This document shows, one piece after another, positions 23,497 through 33,882 of a stretch of DNA of 64,000 nt. Origin of the DNA: Mrakia gelida (Eukaryota; Basidiomycota; Tremellomycetes; Cystofilobasidiales; Mrakiaceae); the NCBI GenBank assembly GCA_024345305.1, contig BRON01000010.1, positions 1,364,001-1,428,000 of the forward strand. Direction: 5' to 3'. The position numbers and the translations under genes were made by a program. Under the pieces are notes generated by a model, which was not told where the DNA came from, searched no databases, and saw nothing but the letters and a program-made list of their open reading frames with translations. Every line of letters begins with the position of its first letter. Within the stretch, counting starts at the first letter, position 1.

Positions 23497-24545
23497 ATGT
23501 CCTCTCTTCCCTCTCCTCCTCTCCCTTTCCTTCCCACCGAAGTCAAGAAGGAGATCCTCAAGTTCTGCGATCAACCTACACTCGCAAAGACGTCCACCCT
23601 CTCCCTCGCCTTCCTCCAACTCTCTTCGCCTCTACTCTATCGACACATCGAATTCGCAGGACCTGAGGGCTTGACCAAGTTCCTCGCCATCGTCGTGAGT
23701 CTTCCTTTCCATCTCTACCTGCTATCAGAGAGCAAGCTCGACGAGGCGGAAGGAGAGAGATAGAGACCCCCACGGCCGTTCGACTCGAGCTGACCTTCGA
23801 CCTCCCTTCCTTCCCATCTTCTTGCTTCACAGGCCGAGAAGAGACACCTAGAGCTCGAACCATGGCTCGACTTGTCTCTCGTTCGTTCGGTCACCTACAT
23901 CGATGCCATGAACGACCCTTTCAACCCCACGGAACAGGTCATGCCCCTTCGACTTCGCCTTCCCTCCTCGCCTACTCCTGGTCGTCTTCCCCTCCACTCC
24001 CTCAACGTCGACCTCCCCGCAGACGAATCTGTAACCCGAATAGATCCCTTTTTCGATCCTGTTGAGCTGCAGCTAAACGGAATCGGAGGAGAATACCACA
24101 CTTCGTCCCTATCGGTCGACCTCTCCGCCTGGACACGTCTTCGACGCTTCGTCTTCAAAGACGCGTTCTTGGGAGCTTGCCTACCGGATGCAGGGCTCAG
24201 GATGAACTTGATACAAGGACTTCAGATCGACTACAACCTCTCGGAACCTCTTGATTCCGCCGAGGAGTGGATAGTAGGGGACTTGAAGGTCGAGGCAGGG
24301 CATGGGTACGGTGAGGTTTGGTCTTGTATCGAAAAGGTTTCCGTTCTTCTCCCCTCGCAAGGGGACAAGACGGATCTACTCGAAGATCTCGCAGGCTCGA
24401 TCCTCCTTCCTCGAATCACCATCCTCGTTAAGTCGTCGACCGAAACGTGAGTCGCGTCTTTACTTCTTCACCCGCTCGCCGATCTCAGAGCTGACCTCTT
24501 CTTCTTTATCTTATCAGTCCTCTTAATGATGCTACTACTGCCTAA
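23497..24545 (+). CDS. F-box-like protein, paralogue 1 of 3
   Basis: Three exons (23497-23694, 23833-24446, 24518-24545) sum to 840 bases, 279 residues. The N-terminus PFLPTEVKKEILKFCDQPTL followed by LSLAFLQLSSPLLYRHIEF is F-box-like: LP.E....IL..., then L..AS...S..L.Y..I. F-box proteins recruit substrates to SCF ubiquitin ligases through Skp1; function here is inference. The remaining 200 residues are leucine-rich without a clear repeat. The copies at 30.4-31.65 kb and 50.5-51.5 kb have the same three-exon plan with exon 1 of exactly 198 bases and a tiny last exon (28-31 bases). The closest copy is the one at 50.5 kb (shared STPGRL.LHS.NV.LP and NPVELQLNG). Confidence 0.8.
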
Positions 24546-24882
24546 CTGTAAGCCTGCTCTAATCTCCTCGTCGTCGTCGATGCTCTCGTCTCATCGATCG
24601 TCGTCGACGCGTCTCTCGCTCGTTCTGACTTCCTTCTTCCTTTCCACTCTCTTTTCCAGTACCACCACCTCGCTTCCCTCGAAGTTGAATCATTCAAACA
24701 GTCTTTGGAAGGATATCGGTGTAGTACGGGTGGAGAGGGGACTCGGAGCAGAGCAAGAGACGAGACGAGATCGATGAGTCCTCGACGACGCAACGAAACG
24801 AGTCCTTCTCTCTCGCTCTTTCGAAAGTCTCAAGCCCACGTCTTCACAAAACCTTCAATCAACCAACTGAAGCCCTCGCCTC
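24546..24882. other. Intergenic, convergent genes
   Basis: 3' ends of the F-box gene and of the small orphan on the minus strand. One GACGCGTC near 24605; nothing else recognised. Confidence 0.6.
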
Positions 24883-25376
24883 TCAATGCACCCTCGCCCT
24901 CTTCTCCCTTCCGACCCCTTGAACTTCCTCCCCTCCCTCTCCATCCCTCTTGTTCGTCCTCACCCCCTCCTCCTCTTCAACCCACTCGAAATCCTCCGGC
25001 CAGCACCTCGCTCGAACTAGCTGCGAGGCTCTGATGCCGTCGATGGCCCTCAAACATTGCTTGTAGTAGTCTCGCTGGAAGTGGAGGTCTGCAAAATCAG
25101 GAAAGGTCAGGACGGTGTGAGCGAAAAACCGCTGGGTCGACGAAAATCGAGCTCAGTTTACTCACTCTCCCTGTCTCGAGAATTCTGTTCGGTTCGCATG
25201 ATTTTGGTTTCGTTTTTACGGCATAGATGATCCAGGTGGAGGTATAGGTTGAGGTACTTCTCTTCGAGGTGAGGGCTGGAGAGGACGGGACCTGGGACGA
25301 GAGGAGGAGGGTGAGCTCCAGGTCGACGCGTCGAAGGAGGGAAAAGAAACGAGGCTAGTGGCGACTCACGAAGCAT
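24883..25376 (-). CDS. Small charged protein, family unknown
   Basis: Three exons give about 110 residues. The first is very short (ATG CTT C, then GTGAGT); the second reads SSPHLEEKYLNLYLHLDHLC and RTEQNSRDREN; the third LHFQRDYYKQCLRAIDGIRA, RCWPEDFEWVEEEEG and a basic tail ending KRARVH. Splice joins keep frame and all three introns borders look normal. There is no signal peptide or membrane segment; the middle is likely helical. No family was recognised. An upstream exon is possible because CCCTCAG lies just before the ATG. Moderate confidence that it is real, none on function. Confidence 0.5.
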
Positions 25377-25761
25377 GCTGAGGGAGACGGAGTCGACTAG
25401 AGGCGAGGGAGAAAGTGGAGAAAGCGAGGGGAGGCGGTGGTGGTGGTGGTGGGAGGAAGAACGGGACGGGAACGTCGATTGAGCTTGGAGTTTTGATCGG
25501 ATTCTCGCAAAACCGACTGGCTTCGAGAAGCTGTCCTCTCTCGAGAGGCTGTGGTACTGGTCTCGGAGGGAAAGACGATTCAGCATCGACGTCCAACTTT
25601 CTTTCGAACAATCCTCTCGCGCAAGGCTGAGAAAGGAGAAGCTCTCCGAATCAAGACGCGTAGACGTCGACGCGACCCGTCCCTCCCTCCGTTCCAGCAT
25701 CCACTCATAAATCATCATCCCAATCCTCCTCTCCGTCCTCCTCCAACGATCGCTCCTCATC
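25377..25761. other. Intergenic between two minus-strand genes
   Basis: 3' region of the F-box gene upstream of the small orphan. Has a CAC/GTG repeat near 25430-25455 and a palindromic ACGCGT near 25653. No gene seen. Confidence 0.5.
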
Positions 25762-27243
25762 TTATCCAGACCCCTCCTCCTCTCCGTCAGAATCACTCAC
25801 CCACTCCCACTCCTGTTCCCATTCCCTCCCGCACGAATCCATCACCTCCGAAATTCCAACCTTCCTAGCCAACGCAAACACCTTCCGATTCTTCAACTCC
25901 TGCCCGTCCCTATCCCCCTCCTCGAACGAAGCTCTCTCCAGCGTCAACCTCGAGACCTTCGGAGGCTTCCCAGCGTGTCGGACCATCGCTTCGAGGATTT
26001 GGACAGCCAACTCTTCGTCGTCCTCTGGCAGGAAGTCTTCCTCGAACCCCCAGTCTGCTCGTCCGACGATGATCTCCTCGAGGTTCCTCAAGGGGTTCTC
26101 GAAGAACATGTTGACCTGGAGTTGGTCTGAGAGGTGAAGGGTAGTGAGGTTGGGACAAGCAAGGGACATCCAGGAGGGGAGGGCGATGGAGTTGGGTTGG
26201 TAGTCGAGCAGCACCTCCTCGTGGATGGTGAGATGAGGGAGCTGAGAACCTATCCGTTGGAGAAGGGGTTGGAGGTGGACGAAAGCGTCGAGGTGTTCGT
26301 CGGGGTCGATGTCCTCTGAGAAGGCTGAGGTTGCGAAGGAGGTGAGGGAGGGGAGGGCGACGGTGGGGAAGAGGGAGAGCGAGGTGGGTTGAGTTGGGTC
26401 GTACTTGTGGTCTTCGTGGGAGACGTGGAGGCTTAGACTCCTGGAGGAGACGAGATGCAAAGAGAGAAAGATTTGAAGTATGTTAGCTAGTGTTCCCCAA
26501 TCGAAAGAAAGAGAGAAAAGGAAAGTGCGACGGATAGACGAACCTCAACTCGCTCACGTCGAAAACACCCTCGAGACTATCCGTCATTCCCCTTCTCTTC
26601 CCGTCCCGCAATACCAGCGCCCACGGCTTCGGCTTCACCTCCAGCACCACCTGAGCTTCAGAGCGGATCTGGGACGCGCACTCGAAGTACCGAAGGTTGG
26701 GGAAGAGAGCGAACGTCGTTGGATTTCACTCGTCTCTCTTGTCGTTGACCTCGAGCGAGACGACTCGTTTCCCAAGATGAGGAGACTCTTCGAGAGTGTT
26801 GCGGAAGGAGTCGGATTGGTTGGAGGTGTTGAGGGCGATGGAGGAGTAGAGGATGGGGTAGACGATGTCCTGGAAGGAAGGGCAGAGAGGGCAAGAGGTC
26901 AGGAGAGGGAACGAGGTGAAGGTGAGTTGAGCTCGAGCTCACCTTCCAATCTTGACAGACTAGAGAGAGGTTGACGAGATCCCTGCTTTGAGTTTGATCG
27001 TCGTGGTAGTCTTCGAGACGGCAGCGAAGACTGGATCCGATCTCCAGGAGGATCAGACGCTGGACGTCTAACGGGAGGCGAATTCTGAAGGAGGAAGGAA
27101 GGAGAAGTTGGAGGTGATTGATCAGTTCGTTTCGAGAAAAGAGCGAGCGCTTCTGCCTTCTTTCGAGTGACTCTTAAGGCTGGCTGGGTACGGCGAGATA
27201 ATTCGGAGGCTGCGAAGGAACGGCATGCTCACGGTTTGGTCAT
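25762..27243 (-). CDS. F-box protein with in-frame TGA
   Basis: The first exon is 11 bases (27233-27243, MTKP) ending at GTGAGC. Exon 2 gives a canonical F-box, RLPLDVQRLILLEIGSSL then RDLVNLSLVCQDWK, and exon 3 continues IVYPILYSSIAL, LGKRVVSLEV and FALFPNLRYFE. The last exon encodes leucine-rich sequence (SLSLHVSHEDHK to LACPNLTTLHLSDQLQV) and an acidic Glu/Trp tail, stop at 25762-25764. It is probably an SCF substrate receptor. TGA at 26726-26728 falls after NDKRDE, at a position where TGG would continue the frame into NPTTFALFPNL. No plausible intron removes it. The family differs from the three short F-box paralogues. It may be a recent pseudogene or an error site. Confidence 0.6.
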
Positions 27244-27624
27244 CGAAGGTGGCAGACGAGTCGTGGTTGAAGGAGAAGGGGAGTTCAGCTCGAGCTCGCG
27301 AAATCAAGCGGCGAGAGAGAGACGCGACTGCTTTCGCTCCTTCCACGTCAACCGACGCAGATTTTCAATCAACAAAAAGACCATGATCTCACTGGAACAC
27401 AGTTCTTCCGATCCCGAGAAAAAAAGAATCCCCTTCAAACAAGCCGCCCTTGTCCTTCGCTGCGGTTGATCGAACCTAACTCGCCATCTTTGGACCTCAC
27501 CTCTGGCTCTCTCGACGTCCATCCTCTCTCCGTTCTCCAGCGTCCCCCTCCCCCTTCCCTTCCCCTCTCACCTCTCCACCCCATCCACCTCCCATCTCGT
27601 GCCATCCCTCTCATCTTCAGAATC
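27244..27624. other. Divergent intergenic region
   Basis: Between the F-box gene start (minus) and the CDT1 start (plus), 381 bases. CT-rich from 27490 to 27624, typical leader of this genome. No gene. Confidence 0.6.
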
Positions 27625-29781
27625 ATGTCGTCTATCCCTCTCTCCCCTCCTGCGTCTAGCCCAGCTTCTGTGAAGCGGCCCATCGAATCCTCGACCTCCT
27701 CCTCCTCCCCTTCCCTTCCATCCGCATCCACTCCAAGAAAGAAGCAGAGAACCGGACAGAGGTGAGCTCATCTTTCCGCCAATCTTGTATCTACGAGTGT
27801 ATGCTGACTTTGTCTCTCATGCATCTCCACAGCCCTCGTAACTCTGCGCTTCCTACTCCTTCTCCTCAGAAGAACTCGCCCTTCCCTCCCTCCTCCCTCT
27901 CCTCCTCAACGTTCCCTTCAACCTCCGCCCACAAACGAGTCACCTTCGATCCTTCCCTCCCACCCCTCTCACCTCACTCACCCGTAACTCCCAAGAAGGC
28001 ATCCACCTCCAACTTCCTCTACCCTCCATCAGCATCCACCTCTCCCTCAGCCTCCCTCCCTCCAGCTCTCCATTCCCTCTTCCTCCTTCACACTTCCCTC
28101 TCGGTAACCCTCTCCCTCCACCTCGCAACCCACCCACCAGTCCTCCCTCCTCGGACCTCGTTCCAGAGGCTTCAGGATCCCTTCGGTTACGACGAGGAGG
28201 AGATCGTTCTCGAGAAGGTCGCCAACTTCGAAGGAGCGAGTGGAATCAGGGAGGTCGTCGAGAACGGAGCGGGAAGGAAGTTCGCTATCGAGGATCTCAG
28301 GAGGTTGGCTTGGTTGTACGAATGGGACGGACAGGATCTCCCTTCCGCTTCGTCAAGATCCCTCTCTTCCCTTACTCCTGGTCCCTCCCCTTCGCCCTCC
28401 AAACCCACCACCTCCTCCTCGTCGCCTTCCTCCTCAACCCTCCCCTCCCTCCTCTCCCTCTCCCTCGCACCTACCCGAACCCTCTCCAAACAAACCCGTC
28501 AACCCACCACCACCTACGCCTTCAACCTCGCCGTCAAGCACTCCGCTCACATGGGAGGAGTCATCGGAGCCATCGGACGATGGTCCTCGAAGCAGGACGA
28601 ACGAACCAAGGAGGTTCGAAGGAGGTTGGAGCGATGGGTCGAGCTTTGTCGAGAGGAGGAGCTCGAGTTCGGAGACGAGGGAGACTTGCCTTCTGCGAAG
28701 GTGGTCAAGAATATCCCTATGAAGCTTCTGGAGCCGTTGCCTGGTGCAGCGGCGGGGTTGGGAATGGGAGGGAGGAGTGCAGCTGTCTCGTTGGGGAACC
28801 CTCCTGCTTCGACGATGAGAAAGAGTCTTCTTCCTGGAGCCAACTTCAACTCGGCCTCGTCGTCGTCGTCGCTCTCTCCTGGTCGGATCCTCTTCCCTGG
28901 TCCTTCCACCGGTACGCCTCCTCCTTCAACTCCAACCAAAACCGCGTCGTCGTCGTCCTCGCTCTCGGTCACTGCCCGTCGACAAGCTCTTCACGATCGG
29001 ATCGCAGCCAAGGCCTCGTCGTCGTCGAGTGGATCGTTCCTCTCCACGCCTGCAGGACTGGGAGATGCGTTCATCGATGCGTCGGTTCAGAAAGGAAGGG
29101 CGGGAAGGAAGTTGATGGATCGGGACGAGCTGAAGAGGAGGAGTATCCTGAGTCGATTGGGAGGTGTTGCGGAGGCGGTTTTCATGTGAGTCGCTCTTTT
29201 CCCCGAGAGTCTTGATATTCTTTGTGTAGTCGGGCGCGTGCTGACTTTTCGTTCGTCGTCGTTTGTCTTCGTCTCGTCGCAGGCTCTTCACCGCTCCTCC
29301 CTCGACGCTCATCACTCCCGCTTCCCCGAGCTCCTCCTCCTCCGGAGCCAAACGACGCGCCATTCCTCTCGAAGAAGTCGCCAACGTCGTCGTCAAGTCC
29401 TCCAAGGTCGAGATCTCCTTCGGTTCGTTCTCTCCTCTCCCCTTTCTCCCTTCGTCTCACACGTCCTGACGCGTCTCCCTCCTCCCCTTCTCTCCCCTCT
29501 TTTCCGCCCTTCTCCAACCTTCTTTCCTTTCACCAGCCGAAGCCATCCAATCCCTTCACCTCCTCATCTCCCTCTGCCCCTTCTTCCTCCGCTCTCTCAA
29601 CCTCAACGGAGAAGAATACATCGAAATGCCCTCCTCCTCGTCCGCCACCCTCGCTCCGCCTTCGCCCGGACGACAGATCGCAGCGATGGGTGGGCCGGCG
29701 AGTCCTGGGAAGGTGCTTGGGAGGGGGGTGGGTGGGCTGAGAGAGGTGAGGGAGAAGATTAAGAGGGAGTTGGGGGAGTAG
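27625..29781 (+). CDS. CDT1: DNA replication licensing factor Cdt1
   Basis: Cdt1 recruits the MCM2-7 helicase to origins in G1. Four exons (27625-27761, 27833-29185, 29283-29422, 29537-29781) sum to 1,875 bases, 624 residues. The N-terminus is Ser/Pro-rich with KR and SP/TP sites. A helical core follows (LHSLFLLHTSLSVTLSLHL, FGYDEEEIVLEKVANFEG, RKFAIEDLRRLAWLYEW), matching the central Cdt1 winged-helix (geminin-binding-like) region. The C-terminal winged helix reads RLGGVAEAVFMLFTAP, IPLEEVANVVVKSSKVEIS and LHLLISLCPFFLRSLNL, as in the MCM-binding domain (two-thirds along, then short tail). Identification rests on both domains in order; sequence identity to animals is low, as usual for Cdt1. 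Confidence 0.75.
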
Positions 29782-30422
29782 TGGGCGGTGGGAGGGGAGG
29801 AGGCGGGAGGTGGGTGGGGAGGAGGAGGGAGGTGGTGGTGTCGGGAGGAGGAGGGAGGTGGTGGTGTCGGGAGGAAGACGGGTTTTCTTCCTTTCGTCGT
29901 ATCTGTGTTTCGTTGGACTTTGTGCGTGCGCTTGGTCGTGTTTCTATCATTTGTACACCTTAATGCTCTCGAGTAGATCTACCTACCTAGTTTAGTTTGA
30001 TTTGTGATTCGTCTCGTTCGTTCTCGGTTTGTTTCCTATCTCGATGATGCCTCATGCCTTGACGACGCATCTACGGAGGTTGACCTGTTCTCGAGTCAAG
30101 AGCGAGAGCGAGAAAAGCCGGGAGAGAAAGGTGAGGGGGCCGGAAGGAGATGAGAAGAAAGCGAACGACGCGCTAAGTCTCGTCGCTCGATCTTTTCGAG
30201 AGCGTTCGAAGAAAGAAGATAAGGATGGAGCGAAGAGCATTCGATAGTGTCTTGCGTGTATCGTATCTGACCAGAGGAGGAGCGGAAGAGTAGGTCAGTA
30301 TGGAACGTGGAACAGGAGGCTCGAACGAAGAACGAAGGCTTCGATCAGAAGAGCGAGAGCCGACTCACCTGATTCGTGACGCGAAAAGGGAAAAGACTGA
30401 GGCGAGGCCCGTTTCGAGCGGC
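29782..30422. other. Intergenic, convergent genes
   Basis: 3' regions of CDT1 and the F-box paralogue. Begins with G-rich tandem repeats (29818-29869); the rest is unremarkable. Confidence 0.6.
29818..29869. repeat. Two 26-base G-rich tandem copies
   Basis: A 26-base unit beginning GGAGGAGGAGGGAGG and ending GTGGTGGTGTCG occurs twice without change, followed by a partial third copy and preceded by more G-runs from 29763. It lies just past the CDT1 stop and has enough G-tracts for quadruplex formation on the sense strand. Confidence 0.9.
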
Positions 30423-31650
30423 CTAGTTGTCGATAGCCGTTTGGGGGATGGTACTGAAAGAAAGTGAGCGAAGCAAAGCAAAAAGAGGGCGAGAGGTCAG
30501 GACGGAGAGCGAAGGAGAGACGCGTCGAGAAGGAGAACGAGGACCGAGAAGAAAGGAGAGGGAAGAACGAACGGCTGGGTTGCCTGGAGAGGGACGGAGG
30601 TGCTGTTTTATGATGAGGGGGAACGAGTCAGGTCGATCTTCCTGGGAGGGGAGGAAGAGGAGAGGAAAGCGTGAACGCGACGTACCTGCCGTTCGACCTA
30701 ACCGAGATGCTGATTCGAGGGAGAAGGGGAAACCCAGCCAGTCTCTCGAGAACCACCCTCTTCAGTTCCTCCGAAGAAAGGACGACGTGGACCTCTTTGA
30801 TGAGCGGGACGTTGCCATCGCGGCTGCTGAGATCTTCGACCAACCAATCCAGGCATTCTGCTTCTTGCTCCGTGGTGGACAGGTTGTACAGCACACTCAG
30901 CTCTCCGTGTCCGATGGACGATGGGAACGAGTGATCTAAGAGAAGCTCGCGTAAGAAAGCGTCGTAGAAGGAGACTTCTCGGAGACGAGTCCATCCGTCC
31001 CAGATGTCGCTCAGGCAGAGGAGCGAGACTCGGTCGGGAGGACAGATTTGGCCTTGGAGCTCGAAGATCGCAGGGTTGAAGAAGTCGAAGATGAGGAGAT
31101 CTGATTCCGAATCGCACAGATCGACGCGAAGGCAGGTGAGAGGGAGCCTGGAGGATTCGAGGAGGTTGAGGCGGAGAGGGACGAAGCCGCGGGAATCGTC
31201 CTCTTCTCCAGGGTCGTACCTCTCGTATACGAAGTCATCTTCGTCCTCGATGTAGTTGACCGATATAACGAGGTCTAGACTGAGGAAGGGTTCGAGTTCT
31301 GGGTGCCTCTTCTCGGCCTGGAGAGCATGAAGAGGAGAGGAAGGAGGGGAGAGGAGGTCAGCTTCGGTGAGCTCGCATCTACTGTCCTCGTCCACCGTCC
31401 ACGCGTCCGTCTGAGATTCCTCGAGATGGGAAAGATAAGAGATGATACTCGCGATGAGCGAGAGAAACTTCTTGAGAGGCTCTGGCCCTTCGATGACGAC
31501 GTGGCGATAGAGTAGAGGCGAAGAGAGTTGGAGGAAGGCGAGGGAGAGGGTGGACGTCTTTGCGAGCGTGGGTTGGTCGCAGAACTTGAGAATTTCCTTC
31601 TTGACTTCGGTAGGAAGGAAGGGAAAAGTAGGAGAGGAAGGGGAGGACAT
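30423..31650 (-). CDS. F-box-like protein, paralogue 2 of 3, GC-AG intron
   Basis: Three exons (31453-31650, 30686-31317, 30423-30453) sum to 861 bases, 286 residues, colinear with the paralogues at 23.5 and 50.5 kb. Exon 1 is 198 bases and reads FPFLPTEVKKEILKFCDQPT. The body is the most diverged of the three, acidic around YIEDEDDFVYERYDPGEED. Intron 1 starts GCGAGT where the paralogues have GTGAGT, so it is a GC-AG intron. It is 135 bases long with no stop in frame, so retention would add 45 residues. This copy lacks the adjacent XPA-like partner; its divergent neighbour is an NmrA-type gene 530 bases away. Confidence 0.75.
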
Positions 31651-32179
31651 CTTTTGGGGATTTGAGGTTGTCGTGGATGGGAGAAAGGAAGGGGAAGAGG
31701 AAGGCTCGAGCTCATCGAAATGGAGAAGGAGGCGCTCGAGTCGACCTTTGGTTGCTTCCCGACCGCTTCTGTCCTTCATCTCAGTCTTTCCACGTTGTTT
31801 ATCAAGCAGGAATGCGATCGGTATGTGTGCGAAGAATACGAGGCTGCCGAAAAGCGGGCCTTTTGGCCTTCATAGCCGTTTGGACGGCGGAAGAGGGGGA
31901 CGAGTCGAGCTCACCGTTTCTTCCTCCCTCTCCCTCCTCTTGTCCAGTCACTCAGAGCGTAATTGCCTTCCCTTCCGTCGCTCTTTCACATCAAGCCTGA
32001 GCCTACACCTCCTCAGACGATCACAAACTTCTTGTCTCGCTGAAACAAGCATGCTTGATCATCATCTCGGTCAGCAGAAGAGAGGTCAAAGTGGAGGTCA
32101 AGATCGAGCTTTGCTTCTTCCTCCCAAACCACATCCTCCTCCTTCCCTCCTCGTCTCCAGCTCTCTATCCACTCCTCTC
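31651..32179. other. Divergent intergenic region
   Basis: Holds the leader of the F-box paralogue on the minus strand (GATGAGCTCGAGCCTTCC, related to the two other copies) and the promoter of the NmrA-type gene. No other gene. Confidence 0.6.
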
Positions 32180-33365
32180 ATGTCCGCCTCCAACATCAAA
32201 CTCGCCATCTTCCCCGCTTCAGGTGGTCTCGGAACCGCTACCCTCAAACACCTCCTCAAACCCAACGGCGCTCGCCCAGAGGATGTCGTCCTCGTCGCTC
32301 GAGCTCCAGAGAGGCTCGCTAGCTACCAGAAGCGTGGAGTAGATGTCAGGAAGGCCGACTACGACGACGCAAAGACTCTCGTTCACGCCTTCGACGGAGT
32401 CAAGATCCTGAACCTCATCTCCTACGCCTCGATCCAGCACGAGCATCGATTCAACGTGAGCTCGACTTTCCTCCCTTCTCCCTCTTCGACCTCCCGCCTT
32501 CGCTCCCAATACCCTTCGCTATTCTTCACAAAACAATATCTGACCCTTCTACTCCTGCTGCCTAAACATCTGCCAGGTCCACAAACTCGCCATCGACTCC
32601 GCCATCGCCTCTGGCGTCTCCCATATCATCTACTCCTCCCTCGCCTTCGCCGGTCCTCCCACCTCAACCTCAACCGTAGCTCAAGTCATGCTCGCTCACC
32701 TCCAAACAGAAGCCTACCTCCGTCAACTCCACGCTCAAAACCCTACCACGTTCACCTACAGCGTCATCAGGCAGGGGATCTACTCTGAGAGCTTCCCGAT
32801 CTACACTTCGTTCTTCGATCTGTTCAACCCGATGGGAGAGCGAGGGGATGGGAAGGTTCGAATCCCTCATGATGGGGCGGGAGAGGGTGGGATGGCGTGG
32901 GTGAAGAGGGACGAGCTGGGCGAGGGGACAGCGAAACTCTTGCTCGAGGCGTTCAACTTCAACCCCTCCTCCTCCTTCTCCTCCTCCGACGCGTCGTCGT
33001 CAACTCCTCCGTTCTTCTTCAACACCACCCTCCTCCTCTCCGGTCCTCGCTCCTACACCCTCAACGAATCCATCTCCATCCTCTCTTCCCTCTCCTCGCC
33101 CTCACCTCCTCAGCCGGTCAAGATCGAACAGGTGTCCATCGAGGAGTACGCCGCGCAACCCATCGTGCAGAACAGTTTGGATTACGGAGGGGGAGCGGTT
33201 TGGCCTGTGCTTTGGGCTACTGCCTTCGAGGGGATTAGGAGGGGAGAGGCGGGGTACGTGACGGGGACGTTGGAAGAAGTGTTGGGGAGGAAGTGTGAGG
33301 CTTTTGAGGTTACGATTGGGGAGATGGTGAAGGAGGGGTTGAAGGAGAGGGAGGAGAGGAAGTAG
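32180..33365 (+). CDS. NmrA-like NAD(P)-binding protein
   Basis: Two exons (32180-32455, 32577-33365), 354 residues. The N-terminus KLAIFPASGGLGTATLKHLL is a Rossmann fold with a modified glycine motif (G.GG.G-like, here ASGGLG), followed by DVVLVARAPERLASYQKRG, VRKADYDD and NLISYASIQHEHRF. The next exon has HIIYSSLAFAGPP, YLRQLHAQNPTTFTYSVIRQ, the atypical short-chain dehydrogenase region with the I/V-R-x-G pattern. This places it among NmrA-like/atypical SDR proteins (NAD(P)H:quinone oxidoreductase or redox-sensing regulators). The substrate cannot be told. The first intron ends with a CTGAC branch and TGCCAG. Confidence 0.85.
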
Positions 33366-33882
33366 ATAGGCTGGAGAGATCAGTCAAGTATGTATTCCCT
33401 CATCTTGGCTTGGAGTCCAGCATAGGAGGGAAGAGCGAACGGACAGAGACGGAGGAAACAGCAACGCGTCGCGGGATGGCGAGCTTCGAGCAAAGGAACG
33501 TGAGACAGCCGAGGGCGTTCTTTCGGTGTTGATCAGAAGCACGAGCTTCTCGTAAAAGCTTCCTTTGTTGTGCGTTCACAAGGATGAAGGGAGCGCGAAG
33601 GAACGCGACGAGCAGCGAGAGGACCAAAGCGAGTATCCCAAGCAGCGTGAGAAGGGCTGAGCTCGACGCGTCCATCTCTCCCTCGCTTCTCATCTCAAAA
33701 TCTTCACAAACTACTTCGGATAAGCTTCCACTACTTCTCCCTCTATACGATCACCCTTTTCTCCCTCGAAAATCTGCCCCCTACTGAGATTCCGCATGAC
33801 GAATCCCTCCTTCTCCCGTCGCAAGCTGCGAGCTCGTTCGCTGTCCCTCCAACGACCATCATCTCCCTCCTCCCATCTCTCT
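33366..33882. other. Intergenic with a possible small gene
   Basis: Between the NmrA-type gene and VPS10. Contains an open frame on the minus strand (33400-33693) described separately; the rest is CT-rich VPS10 leader. Confidence 0.5.
33400..33693 (-). CDS. Possible small membrane protein
   Basis: A single open frame of 97 codons with one strongly hydrophobic helix (LLTLLGILALVLSLLVAFL, residues about 14-32), followed by a basic, hydrophilic region with QQRKLLREARASDQHRK. Two in-frame ATGs are available (33693 and 33675). Codon choice resembles real genes nearby, but no family was recognised and no intron is needed. It could be a chance frame in the VPS10 promoter region. Confidence 0.35.
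   Translation of the reverse strand: MRSEGEMDASSSALLTLLGILALVLSLLVAFLRAPFILVNAQQRKLLREARASDQHRKNALGCLTFLCSKLAIPRRVAVSSVSVRSLFPPMLDSKPR

Noticed and set aside
32860..32885. GTTCGAATCCC resembling a tRNA T-arm
   Set aside because: Lies within well-supported coding sequence of the NmrA-type gene and no tRNA fold surrounds it.
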